64,000 nucleotides of DNA from Clitopilus passeckerianus (taxonomy: Eukaryota > Basidiomycota > Agaricomycetes > Agaricales > Entolomataceae), in assembly GCA_944990035.1 (NCBI GenBank), contig CALYLX010000112.1, positions 1,240,001 through 1,304,000 on the forward strand. Reading direction: 5' to 3'. Below, piece by piece: positions 36,866 to 53,999 of this stretch. The translations under genes and the position numbers were made by a program. Below the pieces are notes generated by a model. It saw only the letters and a list, made by a program, of their open reading frames with translations, searched no databases and was not told the origin of the DNA. Each line of letters starts with the position of its first letter. Positions within the stretch are counted from its first letter, which is position 1.

Positions 36866-37435
36866 TTAATCGCCAAAGAGCTTCTGCACACGCTTGAGAA
36901 TGGAGTCCTTTGACGGGTCTGCACAAAAGATCGTAAGCAAACCGTTATCTGTATATAGCAGTTTGCATACCGTATGGATGGTCTTTGGAGGGTATTTCAA
37001 GAAGTGCGGGGAAGGCCTGCTGATACTTGTCCACGGATGGTCGGATTTTCTCCGCGATCTACAACCGAGATTCAGCGCTCCTCTATGTGTAGAATACTTC
37101 ATGCATACATGCTGGTTGATGAGCAGGATAGCAATGTCCTTTCGGGCAGTAAACTCCTGGAATGCAGACTCTATCGTCGAAACCTGTGTTTCTGGCGAAG
37201 ATGTGAGGAGCTAGGCCTGGGCGAGTTGGGTGCTTTAAACGCTTACTCGAATCCACGACGAGGAAGTTCTTCTTCTGCTGCTCATTGATATGGCCAACGC
37301 CCGCTAGCAGTAAACCTGTTATCGAGTCCTGTGGAATCCTCGATCAGCATCCACCCAAGTACAGTGTAGAAGAGCACGCACTTCATCCCCAATCACGGCA
37401 ATGAGATTCCTGTCCTTGTATGATACGCTACCCAT
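36866..37435 (-). CDS. V-type proton ATPase subunit F (Vma7)
   Basis: Small central-stalk subunit of the V1 sector of the vacuolar proton pump. Five exons; the first is 54 nt (37382-37435) reading [18 protein letters not shown]. Then come [20 protein letters not shown] with [50 protein letters not shown] and [17 protein letters not shown]. Length is about 123 residues, the usual size for the subunit. The frame is intact. It is divergent from the SGT1/ECD gene, with about 156 bases between starts. Confidence 0.95.
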
Positions 37436-37591
37436 CTTGTCGTTGCGGCGAACGACCTAGACGATGAGCTCACAGTAAGGCGCGTAGTCAGGCTAGGTGG
37501 TAGCAGTAGCAGCCCAAACTTGGATAAGATTATGTCATGAGTCTTTCTTCGACCGTGACCGAGCCTTGGTCCTGTAGGCATTACTCAAAAC

Positions 37592-40684
<3,093 letters not shown>

Positions 40685-40801
40685 TATACAAATGTACTTT
40701 GATCAGCAATTATGACATAACCCAGTAATTGGCACTTGCTTCCTTCTCTCATGATTCATGCCGTGTTAATATGTAATTCAAATGGCCATATCAACTTATG
40801 A

Positions 40802-41570
40802 ATGGTACTAACGATAACATTGTTCAACACAGTCAACACTTCAGGCGTTCCACGACTAACCAAGTTCTACACGCCTGTGCAACTATCTTCGCAGACACTG
40901 GTGCAGAAGATCTATTCCCTGATCAGTACACGGCCAGCTGGACTGTGTAACTTCCTAGACGCGCCAGAACTCGAGCCCTTTCTTGGTGCAAAGGATGATA
41001 CGAACAGGGAGAAGTGGCAGGTCGTATACAGGAGCTACGCGACTTTGCATTTCGTGTTCGTAGTGGACGGAGCAGAGAGCGAACTTGGTATCCTAGATCT
41101 CATTCAGGTGAGTTGACCATGTCATACTTTAGCGCGAAACCGACAAGACTACTGTCTCTGCGGATATAGGTCTTTGTAGAATGTTTGGATCGGGCATTTG
41201 AAAACGTATGCGAACTGGATCTGGTCTTCCACTTCGACGAGGTGCGTCTCGTACTTGGTGTGCCTAGGCTACTTTCACCAAACGTCCTATAGGTCCATCA
41301 TATTCTCTCAGAGATTATCGAAGGTGGACTGGTCTTGGAAACTAATGTGGAGGACATTGACAACGCAGGTATGGTGTATAAGCCCTCATCCCGAATTTAT
41401 GACGTTAACACTGCCGGGTCTGCAATCCAGTTCAAAAGGCAGCCAAGTTAAGGAAGGAGTCTTTCAACTCTGCAAATCCATTAGCACTGGGTATGGGTGG
41501 TGGGCAGAGAGGTGGAAATGCAAGGACACCATTCGATTGGATAGCTGGCAGACTTGTTGGTATGAAATAG
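40802..41570 (+). CDS. AP-3 complex sigma subunit (APS3-like)
   Basis: Small chain of the AP-3 adaptor that sorts cargo to the vacuole. Longin-fold sequence: a beta strand ITLFN, then GVPRLTKFYTPV, YRSYATLHFVFVVDGAESELGILDLIQVFVECLDRAFENVCELDLVFHFDE, VHHILSEIIEGGLVLETN. The sigma3-specific tail carries KAAKLRKES, and the protein ends FDWIAGRLVGMK at 41570. Four exons, frame intact. The N-terminus (MVLTITLFNTVNTSG) is slightly unusual, so a different first exon upstream is possible. Confidence 0.9.
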
Positions 41571-41930
41571 CAATTTCAGGCACGACCCAGGCGCGAATTT
41601 CTGCCACAATACAATAACAATCTATGTGGTACATCGGCGTGTATCATACTGCGGCACAGTCGAGCCCGTCTCGCCTCTGGATCTCCTGCATACATTCAGG
41701 TGAATAAAGCACCGAAGAATCCCCTCTTGAACTGCGGTTGCGCAGCACGTCCCGCTCAGGTTTGTTTTCTGTTCACGACATCGCAGACTGGCTCATGAGC
41801 GAACGGATCGAAGTAATCATGGAGGTGCAACAATGGACGTTCCTGTGAACCAAAATGAGTGAACCGGATACATGGCATAGTGAGATGAACGAACGTTTTT
41901 TCTTCTTTTTCCCTTGTCCGGGTGCACTCT
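41571..41930. other. Convergent 3' flanks
   Basis: About 360 bases between AP-3 sigma (plus) and Med6 (minus). UTR-like sequence; no gene seen. Confidence 0.4.
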
Positions 41931-42987
41931 TTACAGGCTCCTGGGGGTAGGTGCGCCCATTGATGGCCTAGGTGTGGCAGCTTGCGAGGCGGCTGGAGCA
42001 GGCGTCATTGAAGAGCGACCAGGTGCAGCTGACGAGGTGATCTCAGACTGTGCGCTCTCCAGACTCGTTGAGAATGCAGTCGGAATAGACAGCTTAGAAT
42101 GTGCAGCTGTGGTACGCATTGCATGGAATAGAAGGAGGCTGTTCTGCTGCCGTCGTGGACCCTCTGGTGCGTTGGAAATTTTGGCTTTCGAGGCGGCCAG
42201 TTCGGAGGCGCTGTCTCCTGCAATAACTTCGGTACTTGCATCTTCTTCTGTTGTCCGTTTCTTGGAGCTTGTATCAAGGACAGACGGGTCTGTAATTGGC
42301 CAAGTAAATCCGGTTCTAGGAGTGTACTCGGGTCTATGGGTTCGTAGAATGTCTAGAGATGCTTGTATCGAGTGGAGAGAAGTAAGCTTTAAGACAGTAA
42401 GTTCATTAATGGCGGACGAGAATTGATCGTTCGTCCGTACCAAACGATTAGAAAGAACGGTGTAAACGTCCGGAGACTGGTAGATTCGATTATTGATGAT
42501 AAAGTACGCAGCCATCGGCCTAACTGGGGACAAGGTTCAATATATTGCGCAACATGAGTACAGCATAGGCTCTCACCTTCCTCCGGAGACAGACGTTCCC
42601 GCTTCTGAATAATGAACAGGGACGGCGCTTGGGAGTGAACAAGGGCGAACTCAACGCCAGTAAATCGCCTTCAAAGTAAACGTCATGCCGTTGTTCCAAG
42701 TACGGAGAAGGAGCACCCATACTTCAGCTCTTCGGCTTCGTTTACAACAGGCATCCCAGTGTGCATAGTTTGCATGCGCAAGACTTGGTTGTTGCTCTGT
42801 TTGTCATAGAACATGGAAGTTGCAAAGTATTCGATGACATTATCGGGGTTCAATGGACCATTTGCCTGTTTCGATGTTGTCAGAGAATGACTATGCATAG
42901 ATCGCTGTTACGCACCTGAATCCATTCGTGCCATATGAAAAAACGATGGCTATAGTCATCTGGAGGATGGAGGTCGGCAATGTCCAT
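41931..42987 (-). CDS. Mediator complex subunit 6 (Med6)
   Basis: Head-module subunit of the Mediator coactivator of RNA polymerase II. The start at 42987 (MDIADLHPPDDYSHRFFIWH) leads to EWIQANGPLNPDNVIEYFATSMFYDKQSNN, the hallmark Med6 motif, then RFTGVEFALVHSQAP, LFIIQKRERLSPEEVRPMAAYFIINNRIYQSPDVYTVLSNRL. The C-terminal 100 residues are Ser/Ala/Pro-rich and unconserved. Introns are short and frames agree throughout. Confidence 0.95.
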
Positions 42988-45040
42988 GAGTGTCACGCGT
43001 CAAGTTGGCTAGCGATCAGCGTCCTCACAGCTTGTTCTAATACAATGACCACAACTTGGAAACAAGGGTTCTGGAAGTTGAAAGCATAGTTTGATTTATA
43101 CGACTTTCCTTCATTCTCTAGTCTGCTCTGTCGAACCTGAGTACATTGGTCAATGATCAACTGGGGATAACGCGCTTGGTGGGCCGAACTCAACGTCTTC
43201 GTATCTCCAGTGATTCTACAATATAGTAACAGTTTTCATCCGGCACAGCTCTCCTAAGTGCGGCATATATGCGCTTAGAGAGCTCGTAAACCCACAAAAC
43301 TTGCCAACTGGAACCTGTTTGTCGACGTTCCATTGATACGTTCTTTGGACGACAAAGTGCAAAAATAGAGAAAGTATTCAATTCACCTTCTCGCGGGCCT
43401 CTGGTTTCTTAGAACCTTAAAGACGAGGGCTGATTCACATCTCAAGTACCCTCCTTTCCGGAGCCGTACACTGGGTTGGGGCTGATTATGACTAATAACC
43501 CACATCCTCGGATATTTCAAGTCTCCTCTTTCCGTTTCCCTGACGGACCCCCGCGTCACCGCGTACGGGATAGAGCACCAACACCGAGCCAAACCATATA
43601 ACCTACTCAAGTGAATTGAACGGCTTGACTAGCGTTGATCACCATGCGGTTGAAGCCACCCCTAACGACTGGCAAGCGCCACTCCTGGATCAGCTGGGAT
43701 TACCGCTCGTTACAGAGGGATGGGGATGTTTCACCGCAGACGTGGGGTAATATTTGAGCGTGATCCAGTCCTTCTTTCACGGTGCCAAATAAGGTTACTC
43801 TGAAGTTGGTTCTGTGTTCTGCCGCACTGCTGGCGAGCAGAGCGCCCAGAAAGTCGCAATACTCGGCGAACCAGCAAGGAAACTGTTACCTGAAATGCTA
43901 CCTCGAGGTACGACCTTAGAGATGTACACCAGTCACCCTGGTGAGCACCAACCAAGGCGCGATCTCTTTTCCGAATAGGTTCTATTTATTCGTAGCGTCC
44001 TTCTGCCTTCACGCACCGAACGGTGAGGTCGATCGCACTCTCGACCTCACCGTTCTCAAACGGCCGATTTCTTCGACACGTCGCCTCTAACAGTTGGGAA
44101 TTTGCAATATCTTAGTTCACCACATCGGCCAACTGTCACCTGGCTCGCTCGAAACAGGAGCGTCAACGGCGTGTCAGAAGTTCCGCCCATGTTCGGTTGA
44201 CATACGTGTCTCCCCTATCACAAGCGTGGTGGCCTCACTTTCTGGACAAATTGTGAACGGAGATTTAGTGATTCATAAATATTTTATCACAGTTATTGTG
44301 CGGCGTGACCCTAGTACTCTCTTATAACAAAACCCTGTAGTCCACTTGCATGTCGTCACGTAGATAAGAGAACGCTTCCAGTAATAATTGACCGGGCCAT
44401 ATGGGTCGACCACGAAGAGGATACGCCACACCACAAGATGCCTTTCGCTTACATGCTGGACGCGATGCGTCCAACGTTTATCGAATGCGATTTCATCAAT
44501 TTAATGTGCCAAGGTAATCAAGTTAATTCACAGGAGTGTCATTCTGCTTATTATGCGTGTATTGGTACTTGTATTAATTTGAGGGGTAAAACAATGACTG
44601 ATATTGATTCTATCTATTAGACTTTTACGAGTGTTAAGAAACAAATAGGAATTGTTAGACAAAACGAGAGATAAACAAGAGATACAGTGTCAGGGACGTC
44701 GACTTCAAAATGTATACGACAGAGAAAGTGTTCAAAACGAGAGATGACGTTGATATAAAATAGAAGTGGACGAGATCACGACCGTCACTTGGCCAGGTTT
44801 ACGTACGAGGCGGTACGGAACGTGATACATCGTGAAAGGGTAACGCTCATGGGCAGCAGTCTCCAGCCAGCCAGTGATACAAAAATAATGATCAGGTATT
44901 GTAGAGCACGTTGCTGAAAGGCCGGACGCGAGACTGTGACAAAAGCCTAAAAGCGCACTCAATAAATGTTGACAATCACCAATAAATATCTTGAACTCAC
45001 ACATAGAGGAGGAACAGGGGATCAGCATATGGCGTTTGAA
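42988..45040. other. Gene-poor 2 kb region
   Basis: No confident gene. Minus-strand open frames of 60-75 codons (42993-43610) show weak coding character but cannot be joined into a known domain and may be a decayed gene. At 44018-44055 there is a perfect inverted repeat (own entry). The end near 44500-44700 is AT-rich, followed by the 3' flank of the C2H2 gene. Confidence 0.4.
44018..44055. repeat. Perfect 15 bp inverted repeat with 8 nt loop
   Basis: GAACGGTGAGGTCGA at 44018-44032 is exactly reverse-complemented at 44041-44055, with TCGCACTC between. RNA or single-stranded DNA from it would form a strong hairpin. It is not next to an obvious gene end, and no flanking TSD was seen. Confidence 0.85.
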
Positions 45041-46024
45041 TTACTTGACGTCGTGGCAGGCGCATGCCTTAGTCCTGCCAACGAAACCCTTGCCGCAAGC
45101 ATCGCACCAAGCGCGCGGGCCCTTCTCGACACCGATGGAAATCTTGTGCGTGGCAAGATCGGGATCGTCACGGTGAATACTGATCAGATGACGACCAAGA
45201 TCGTGCTTGCGGCTGAAGGAGCGTCCACAAGAACCATGAGGGCAGACGTGAGGCTTCAGGCGGTTGGGGTCATGGGTAGCCATGTGGGTCTTCAAGTTGT
45301 AGGCGCGGGCAAAGGCACGCGGACAAGAAGGGCACTTGTATTTCTTGCGGGGGTCTCCCTTGGAATCTTCGACATTGACGGACGATTGGATCATGTCGGA
45401 AATGTGGGAGGGAGTGACAGTGTTTTGAGCGACGGGGGCGCCAAAGCCCAAGGTGCTATACAAGTCCGAAGAGATGGATTGTCTCTTGGGGGGATTGTAG
45501 TCAGAGAAGCTGGTCCTGTTGATAACAGGTCTCTCGAATTGCGCCGCAGCAGCTTGATTTGATACAGGGCTGCGGGGAGGCGTAGGCGGCAAAGGACCAA
45601 ATGACGTGTGGTCAACGACGCTTTCAATGCCAGAATAATTGGACCGCGCGCTGCTAAAGTCCATGCGGTTGAAGTCCATGTCGTCGACGTTAAATGAATA
45701 GGTGGATTGAGGCGAATTGAAGGGCTCAGAGTAGTAGGACAGGGTGTCGTGAGCGGAAGATTCCGAGGACTGTGTGATAGCAGAACCTGGGCCAAAAGAC
45801 GGCAGAAGAGGCTGAGAGTAGGCGCTATTTACTTGGGTGACTTCCAAGTGGAAAAGATCATTGTCCTGTGACAAGAGATCTAGGTCGTATTCGAATGAAT
45901 CGATCGATGGAGCTGCAATATCTGCAGGTGAGTGGAACGAAGTGAAATCCAGCCCAAATGCTGCAGCCTGGTTATTCTTTTCCGACGGATAAAGGTCGAA
46001 GAAGGCTGGAAAATGGGAGGCCAT
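45041..46024 (-). CDS. C2H2 zinc-finger transcription factor (Crz1-like fingers)
   Basis: Intronless gene of 327 residues. Residues 1-225 are Ser/Asn/Asp-rich and probably disordered and activating. Finger 1 is CPSCPRAFARAYNLKTHMATH (C231, C234, H247, H251). Finger 2 is CPHGSCGRSFSRKHDLGRHL with H279 and H284. A degenerate third finger, CDACGKGF to CACHD, lies near the C-terminus (from C307). The arrangement of two classical fingers and a third atypical one resembles the fungal calcineurin-responsive Crz1 group. A PPTPP motif and Ser runs could be phosphosites, but no calcineurin docking motif was identified with confidence. Target genes are unknown. Confidence 0.88.
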   Translation of the reverse strand: MASHFPAFFDLYPSEKNNQAAAFGLDFTSFHSPADIAAPSIDSFEYDLDLLSQDNDLFHLEVTQVNSAYSQPLLPSFGPGSAITQSSESSAHDTLSYYSEPFNSPQSTYSFNVDDMDFNRMDFSSARSNYSGIESVVDHTSFGPLPPTPPRSPVSNQAAAAQFERPVINRTSFSDYNPPKRQSISSDLYSTLGFGAPVAQNTVTPSHISDMIQSSVNVEDSKGDPRKKYKCPSCPRAFARAYNLKTHMATHDPNRLKPHVCPHGSCGRSFSRKHDLGRHLISIHRDDPDLATHKISIGVEKGPRAWCDACGKGFVGRTKACACHDVK

Positions 46025-46259
46025 TTGGTTCTCAACTGCGGATGTTCAGAGGCTTAAAAGGAGTCAGAGATGGTGGTGGAAGGGAAAGGAATGAGCGTGG
46101 CGGTGTTGCTACTCCTGCGTTATGAGTGTGCTGCGCATTTTACGTAAACGCGGTTACTACTCCCCGCACTCCCCGGCTAACATCACGTCACCTATCAACC
46201 GAACCGGTTCATTTCCTTTCCGCCGGATAATATTGCCTCATTGGTATTTATCATACATG

Positions 46260-46352
46260 GCCCGCCTAGCTCAATCGGATAGAGCGTCAGACTCTTACGG
46301 CGGTGTCTACTAGAAAATCTGAAGGCTGCGAGTTCGACCCTCGCGGTGGGCT
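46260..46352 (+). tRNA. tRNA-Lys (CTT) with 19 nt intron
   Basis: Acceptor GCCCGCC pairs with GGTGGGC at the 3' end. The anticodon stem is TCAGA/TCTGA and the loop C-T-CTT-A-A with an intron after position 37 (46298-46316), the standard site. The T arm contains GCGAGTTCGACCCTCGC. Anticodon CTT reads AAG (Lys). Confidence 0.95.
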
Positions 46353-46359
46353 AGTTAAC

Positions 46360-46365
46360 TTTTTT
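46360..46365 (+). terminator. Pol III T-run terminator
   Basis: A run of six T begins eight bases after the tRNA-Lys(CTT) 3' end, as expected for RNA polymerase III termination. Confidence 0.7.
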
Positions 46366-46435
46366 CCCTTTTAATGAATGATTCACCTAGATCTATCAGT
46401 ACGATGGAGAAACAAAAAACAAAAACAAAAACAAT

Positions 46436-46538
46436 AGCCCACCGCGAGGGTCGAACTCGCAGCCTTCAGATAGAATGTAGGCGTCCGTCTCCAGACTCCG
46501 TAAAAGTCTGACGCTCTGGCCGATTGAGCTAGGCGGGC
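46436..46538 (-). tRNA. tRNA-Lys (TTT) with 29 nt intron
   Basis: Same body as the plus-strand tRNA-Lys but with anticodon TTT (plus-strand AAA at 46502-46504) and a different, longer intron at 46472-46500. Acceptor stem GCCCGCC/GGTGGGC; same T arm. The D arm differs slightly (CGGCCAGAGC). Its 3' end is followed on the minus strand by T-rich runs interrupted by G, which can act as Pol III terminators. Confidence 0.95.
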
Positions 46539-46678
46539 CTTGAAAATATCGGCTAAAGTTCATGTCTGACTAGCCGCAATCTTGAGTCTGAAAACATACA
46601 CGATTCCATTTCACAGCAGCTACTAATACAACAACCAAACAAGAAATACATCTGATTATGATGGGCGTTCGGACTGGT

Positions 46679-49597
<2,919 letters not shown>

Positions 49598-49737
49598 GGC
49601 GACAGAGGCAATGGACAGTGAGAGCGTGCCTTGTGATCATGCCTCAGGGTAATTTACAACTTTAGGGCAGGCCCTTACGCGACGTGCCATCAACTCCAAA
49701 GCCAGTTGGCAGCTGACCAGAATCAATCTGCTTAACC

Positions 49738-52230
49738 ATGGACTACCTGTTGCCCTCCCACCCTTCCAAACGCTGCTCAGATCCTCTGAGTCTTACGAAT
49801 AAAACCGATCCAACCGTTTGGGAAGTGATTGAAGCTGCAATCAAATCATATAGGTCTACTGGTCTTACCGAAAAGTCCCTCGCAACCCTGCCCGAATTCT
49901 TGGATACTCTGTCATATTCTCTGCACGGAAATGGCATCGGTAACGCAAATTTCCTTCTAGATATACTCTACAAGGAATTTGAAATGGCGGAAGCTTTGAA
50001 GATAATTGACCACATCTTGAACGCAGCACTGGACCTCCCGCTCGTTTTCCCCTCGAACAGTATCCGCCACCTGACCCCAGAAGAGCCATACCTATCTTTG
50101 TACGAATACGACATCCGTACTCTCATTGCTCATCAGGCCCTTGGTACATTGACGCCGCCAGTTGGGAATACATGGGGTTGTAATTTTATCCCCTGGTATT
50201 CCGAGCCCCAGGCTCTTCCACATGCCGTTCGAGGATATATTTTGACAATGCTCAGAGCATTTCGTCAAAGTTTTACCACATCAGAAGTGATGTATAGAAT
50301 TTACACCCCTGCTTCGTTTCAAAGCTCCCCTACCACCGAGCAGGCATGGAAATCAGAGGCAGTCTAACTATGGCTGTGGGTGTGGAGCGATGTAGCTGAG
50401 TTTAAAACGATATACTGTATATAGTATATCAATATACTCTATATGGCAATTCTGATATACTGTTTTTGGACGCGTTGGGAGCGCGTTTGGATTCGACACG
50501 TTCTGGTGAGCTTCTAGGCAAAGTTTAAGTAGTATAAGTGTACATATCATATAGATACACTGGAGTAGGCGCGCGAAGCGCGTTTTAGAAAATACTAAAC
50601 CTGTTATTGGCTGAAAATCAGGCTTAATGGTGCGTTCATGGCCATATTCAGACCAAAAGCAGGGATTTTTGGCCGTTTCCGAAAGTTCGGGACCAGGAGA
50701 ACGGTGTGAAAGGTGGATAAAGACGACGTACTGCTAACCCAAAAGTGTTGAGCTCCGGAATGTGCTCGTTGTGTCCAAAATGAGCACTTTTGATGCGGGT
50801 GCAGCTCGAGGAAGAGGTCTCTCGGAACTATGAATTCGTTTGCCACAGCCTTGAAACTCAAGGAGCCAATGGGTTTGACTACTCGTATGCTGGGAACACT
50901 ACCGAAGTAGCATTAATCCTGTTTGTTCCCGTAGAATTCGGCATTTCCCTTGTAGTTCCTGCCCACAATTGTGCATTCTGTGAAGTAGCTGATGGCCTGG
51001 TATATTCCCGTAATGAAGTTCGAGCAACGGAGAACTCATCGAAGGCATCCTGCAACTCTAAAGGCTCTTCGTTTTTGTGCAGTTTGATGAATTAGAATCT
51101 CCCTGTATTTACTGGGCAATCTAGAACCTTGCAGACGGAAATTGGCCTCGTTGACCATGTTAGCTCACTTTTCACTCTCACACTGTCTATATTTACGCAA
51201 AACCTGGACAGAAAGTCGCTAAAAGGCGCACGGAATGCCTGACTGGCAACCCGCCGTTCACACATACTCTCGATAATGCTCCTTGATTTCAGTAGTGGAC
51301 CCTTGATCTGCACCGGCCTGAGAGTATTTCTACGAAATTTCAAGCTTTGAGTGGCCTTCCGCATATCCTTTCTCTTCCTCTCTTTTCTCCTCTTAATTAA
51401 TTAATTAATTTTTCTCTTTTCATCCAGAGGCCCACATGTATAGTCAGAGAGCCAAATCAGACGGGGGCCTTTCCCCCTTCTCCCCTTTCGATCACCTCAC
51501 CATTGAACCCGTTTCAGCCCAGACCGTTCAATTCCCTCATCCACGGTTGACATGCCAGCTGGTGTCTGCAAATAAGGAGCCAGGATTTGGCTGCTCTTGC
51601 ACGCAAGAAGAGCTCCTCACTGCCGCATGCCCAGCTTTGCTCCCTTTGGGGGCAATCCTTTTGTCTCCCCCACTTGCTGACGACGGCGTGATCCTTGTGC
51701 AAGATGCATATCCTATAACGACCTGGGAAGGTCAGGGAAGGGATGCTCGCTTGACAGGATTTGTTAACCCTCGGACTCAGGAGGAGCGACATTCCTTCTT
51801 ATTGATGGATGCCCTAGAATTTGACGGCCACCAGGCAAGTGAAGGCATTCCAGACCTTGTGCCCCAAAACATACTTCGTGAGCTGATCAAGGCATGGACC
51901 GGCTTTGAAGCTATCCGTGATCATCGTGGAATCTTCGAGATTTCTTCGCGTTTGTGGGGGACTGGTGCCTTCAACGGAGATCCTGTTGTCAAAACCTTGA
52001 TCCTCACAATGGCAGCGGCGAAAGCTAACATCACGGTTTACCTGTCGGTAGAGAAGGAGCGCACTTATGTTTTGCCATCTGGAAGCGAGGTCAATCTCCT
52101 TTCACTATTAACTGGGCTGCAGAAGAGATTTGCAAACGCAACCCCTGGAAAATTATGGCGCATTCTCACTTCAAAAAGTGGACTTACCCGTTTATTTGAA
52201 GAGACGAGCACGACCCGTAACACGGAATAG
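49738..52230 (+). CDS. Poly(ADP-ribose) glycohydrolase (PARG)-like, coding region interrupted by 1.07 kb
   Basis: Enzyme that would hydrolyse poly(ADP-ribose). The first block (49738-50367) is the helical N-terminal region, ending TTSEVMYRIYTPASFQSSP. The second block (51436-52230) is the macrodomain with SANKEPGFGCSCTQEELL (the GGG-x-QEE catalytic signature in a divergent GFG form, the two Glu being the catalytic pair), DALEFDG, and the SRLWGTGAFNGDP loop followed by KTLILTMAAAKANITVY. Both blocks are in the same frame and together give about 475 residues, the usual size of short fungal PARGs. The block between ends in a stop at 50365-50367 and has no family sequence. If not spliced out, the gene makes only an N-terminal fragment. 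Confidence 0.8.
50361..51431. mobile_element. Candidate 1,071 bp insertion in the PARG-like gene
   Basis: The segment plus one flanking copy of CAGAGGC is 1,071 bases, a multiple of three. Deleting it joins the two PARG-like blocks in frame. CAGAGGC occurs at both edges (50354-50360 and 51425-51431), like a 7 bp target-site duplication. There are no obvious terminal inverted repeats, no LTR and no transposase; the left part has AT-rich palindromic runs. The right end carries a pyrimidine-rich tract and CATCCAG, which also looks like a 3' splice site, so a very long intron is the alternative. Confidence 0.45.
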
Positions 52231-52292
52231 TATGCTTGATATCAATGATAGAGTAGACTTCCAATTAGTACAAACCCGCCAGGTTGATACGT

Positions 52293-53712
52293 TTAATAGG
52301 GGATACGGCCTTCTTCACCAATGATGACGATCCCAATCACCTCCTCCAGGTCCTCGTCCACCCATGCCCCGCCTTCGGGGACCTCTCTCCCCTGGTCCGC
52401 CCCCGCTGTGAGTACGAGGTGTTTGTCCACAAGCTAATCTCGCATTGAGTGACATCAGAGAAGTGAGGTATTGCTTTCATCTTACATCATTCAGTGTATT
52501 GGCCGACTTCGTGAGCGAGGAGAGGAATGCAGTAAGCTGGACGTCTTCGTATTCCTTTCAAAATTGTCAAGAGATGCGTCCTTGCCCTTATTGGCACGTG
52601 TCTTACAGTTTCAAATTCTTCTCGGAATGCTTTATTCTCCGTGGCTGGTAGGGAAGCCACCAGTGCTGCAAGTGATCGAAGTATGCCATGATCTCGCTTC
52701 GCACTCCCTGAAAGAGGTGTAAGAACGTGGGCCAGATCGACACCTTGACGGACTTACCTGCTATCACATCGGTGACATAATTGACAAGAAGGAGAATACG
52801 TTCATGAAGCATCTTCACGGCAGATCGCTGTGTCTGGAGATGTGATTCCACTATGAAATGTGTCTGAGAACCAACTTTGAAAGGCAGATTTGGATCGGAC
52901 TCACGACTAGTGCTACTTCCTCCACCCCGAGATGTCCAGTCGACGGCAATACGTTCTGCTTCTCCAGTTTCGACATTATACGGCACTTCGATATATACCG
53001 ATCGAGAGGTTCTTTCTCTGATCTCTACCGAGGGCTCGTACGCTTTGAACGGAAGACTTTGAGCATTAATTGAGGACGTTGATATACTGAGTTCCGGTTG
53101 CAATATAAGAAGAAGAGGCGTTGAGCAGTAGCCTGTAAACTGAGGGGATCCAACAGTAAGCAATAGTCCCACTGATAGAACGTGTTTTCCTCGTACCTGC
53201 TCGTGAAGGGCAATATGACGGCTGGAGGGCTGCTGTGTCACGGTATACCATCCTATAAACTCTAAGGAGGGAAAGACTTGTTTGACTAGACCTCGTTTCA
53301 ATAGCCAGGCTGTGGGAGATCAATGGAGGACGCACATTGGTCTCTCCGTGAAACCAAGAAGCCGTGGTCAATAGATTCTCCGTTGTTTTCCGTCGCAAGC
53401 TCGAAGGTATTCACGATCTCGACGTCGCGGCCTGTCTGCGTACCAAGCAAGGCGCCAACAACTACAGCATGATCAGTGGATAGCTGTGAGGTTAGTTGAC
53501 GAAACGCGTACCGAAAGGAAGCTTCTCGTTCCTCTGAAGCTTCAGTCGCAGCAGATGCTCTGATACATTGAGAATTGGCAGAGGATGCCTACGGCGCTGT
53601 TAAACTTGACCAGATGATGTGATGACCGCAATTCTTACAATGAAACTGATAAGCCGGACGACGTCGAGGATGGCAGTACTACAGAGAGCTCGTCAGTATC
53701 CATTGCGCTCAT
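52293..53712 (-). CDS. COP9 signalosome subunit 6 (CSN6)
   Basis: MPN-domain subunit (without catalytic metal motif) of the complex that removes Nedd8 from cullins. Start at 53712 or 53703 (MSAMDTDELSVVLP). Then HPLPILNVSEHLLRLKLQRNEKLP, VVGALLGTQTGRDVEIVNTFEL, HGFLVSRRDQFKQVFPSLEFIGWYTV. The C-terminal part has ILRSLAALVASLP, the YEDVQLTAFLSSLTKSANTLND helix, LVDKHLVLTAG and an acidic end, stopping at 52293. About eight short introns, all in phase once acceptors are chosen; no frame break needed. It is convergent with the PARG-like gene. Confidence 0.9.
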
Positions 53713-53999
53713 CGTTGCTTATAGTCGTGAAATGCCCGTTGGAAAGTGGAATGGTTGATCACCAAGGTTGGCGAAGGGAAAGTAAGAGATCTACCGCCGT
53801 AACTGCAAAGCTGATGTATGCGGTCATGTGATGCAATAATATTTGCGTACTTGTACAGAATATAGTCCAGAGCGACGTACAAGGTACAGAACGGCGCATT
53901 AAATATACTAGATGTCGACAAATCATGGTGCTTGAAGATGAGGGAAGCTCCAGAAATAAGAACTATGTAACATATTGGAAAGCTGCGTTTGACATTGAA

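Noticed and set aside
44966..45562. Plus-strand 198-codon open frame opposite the C2H2 gene
   Set aside because: It lies antisense to the zinc-finger coding sequence, which is clearly real; no domain.
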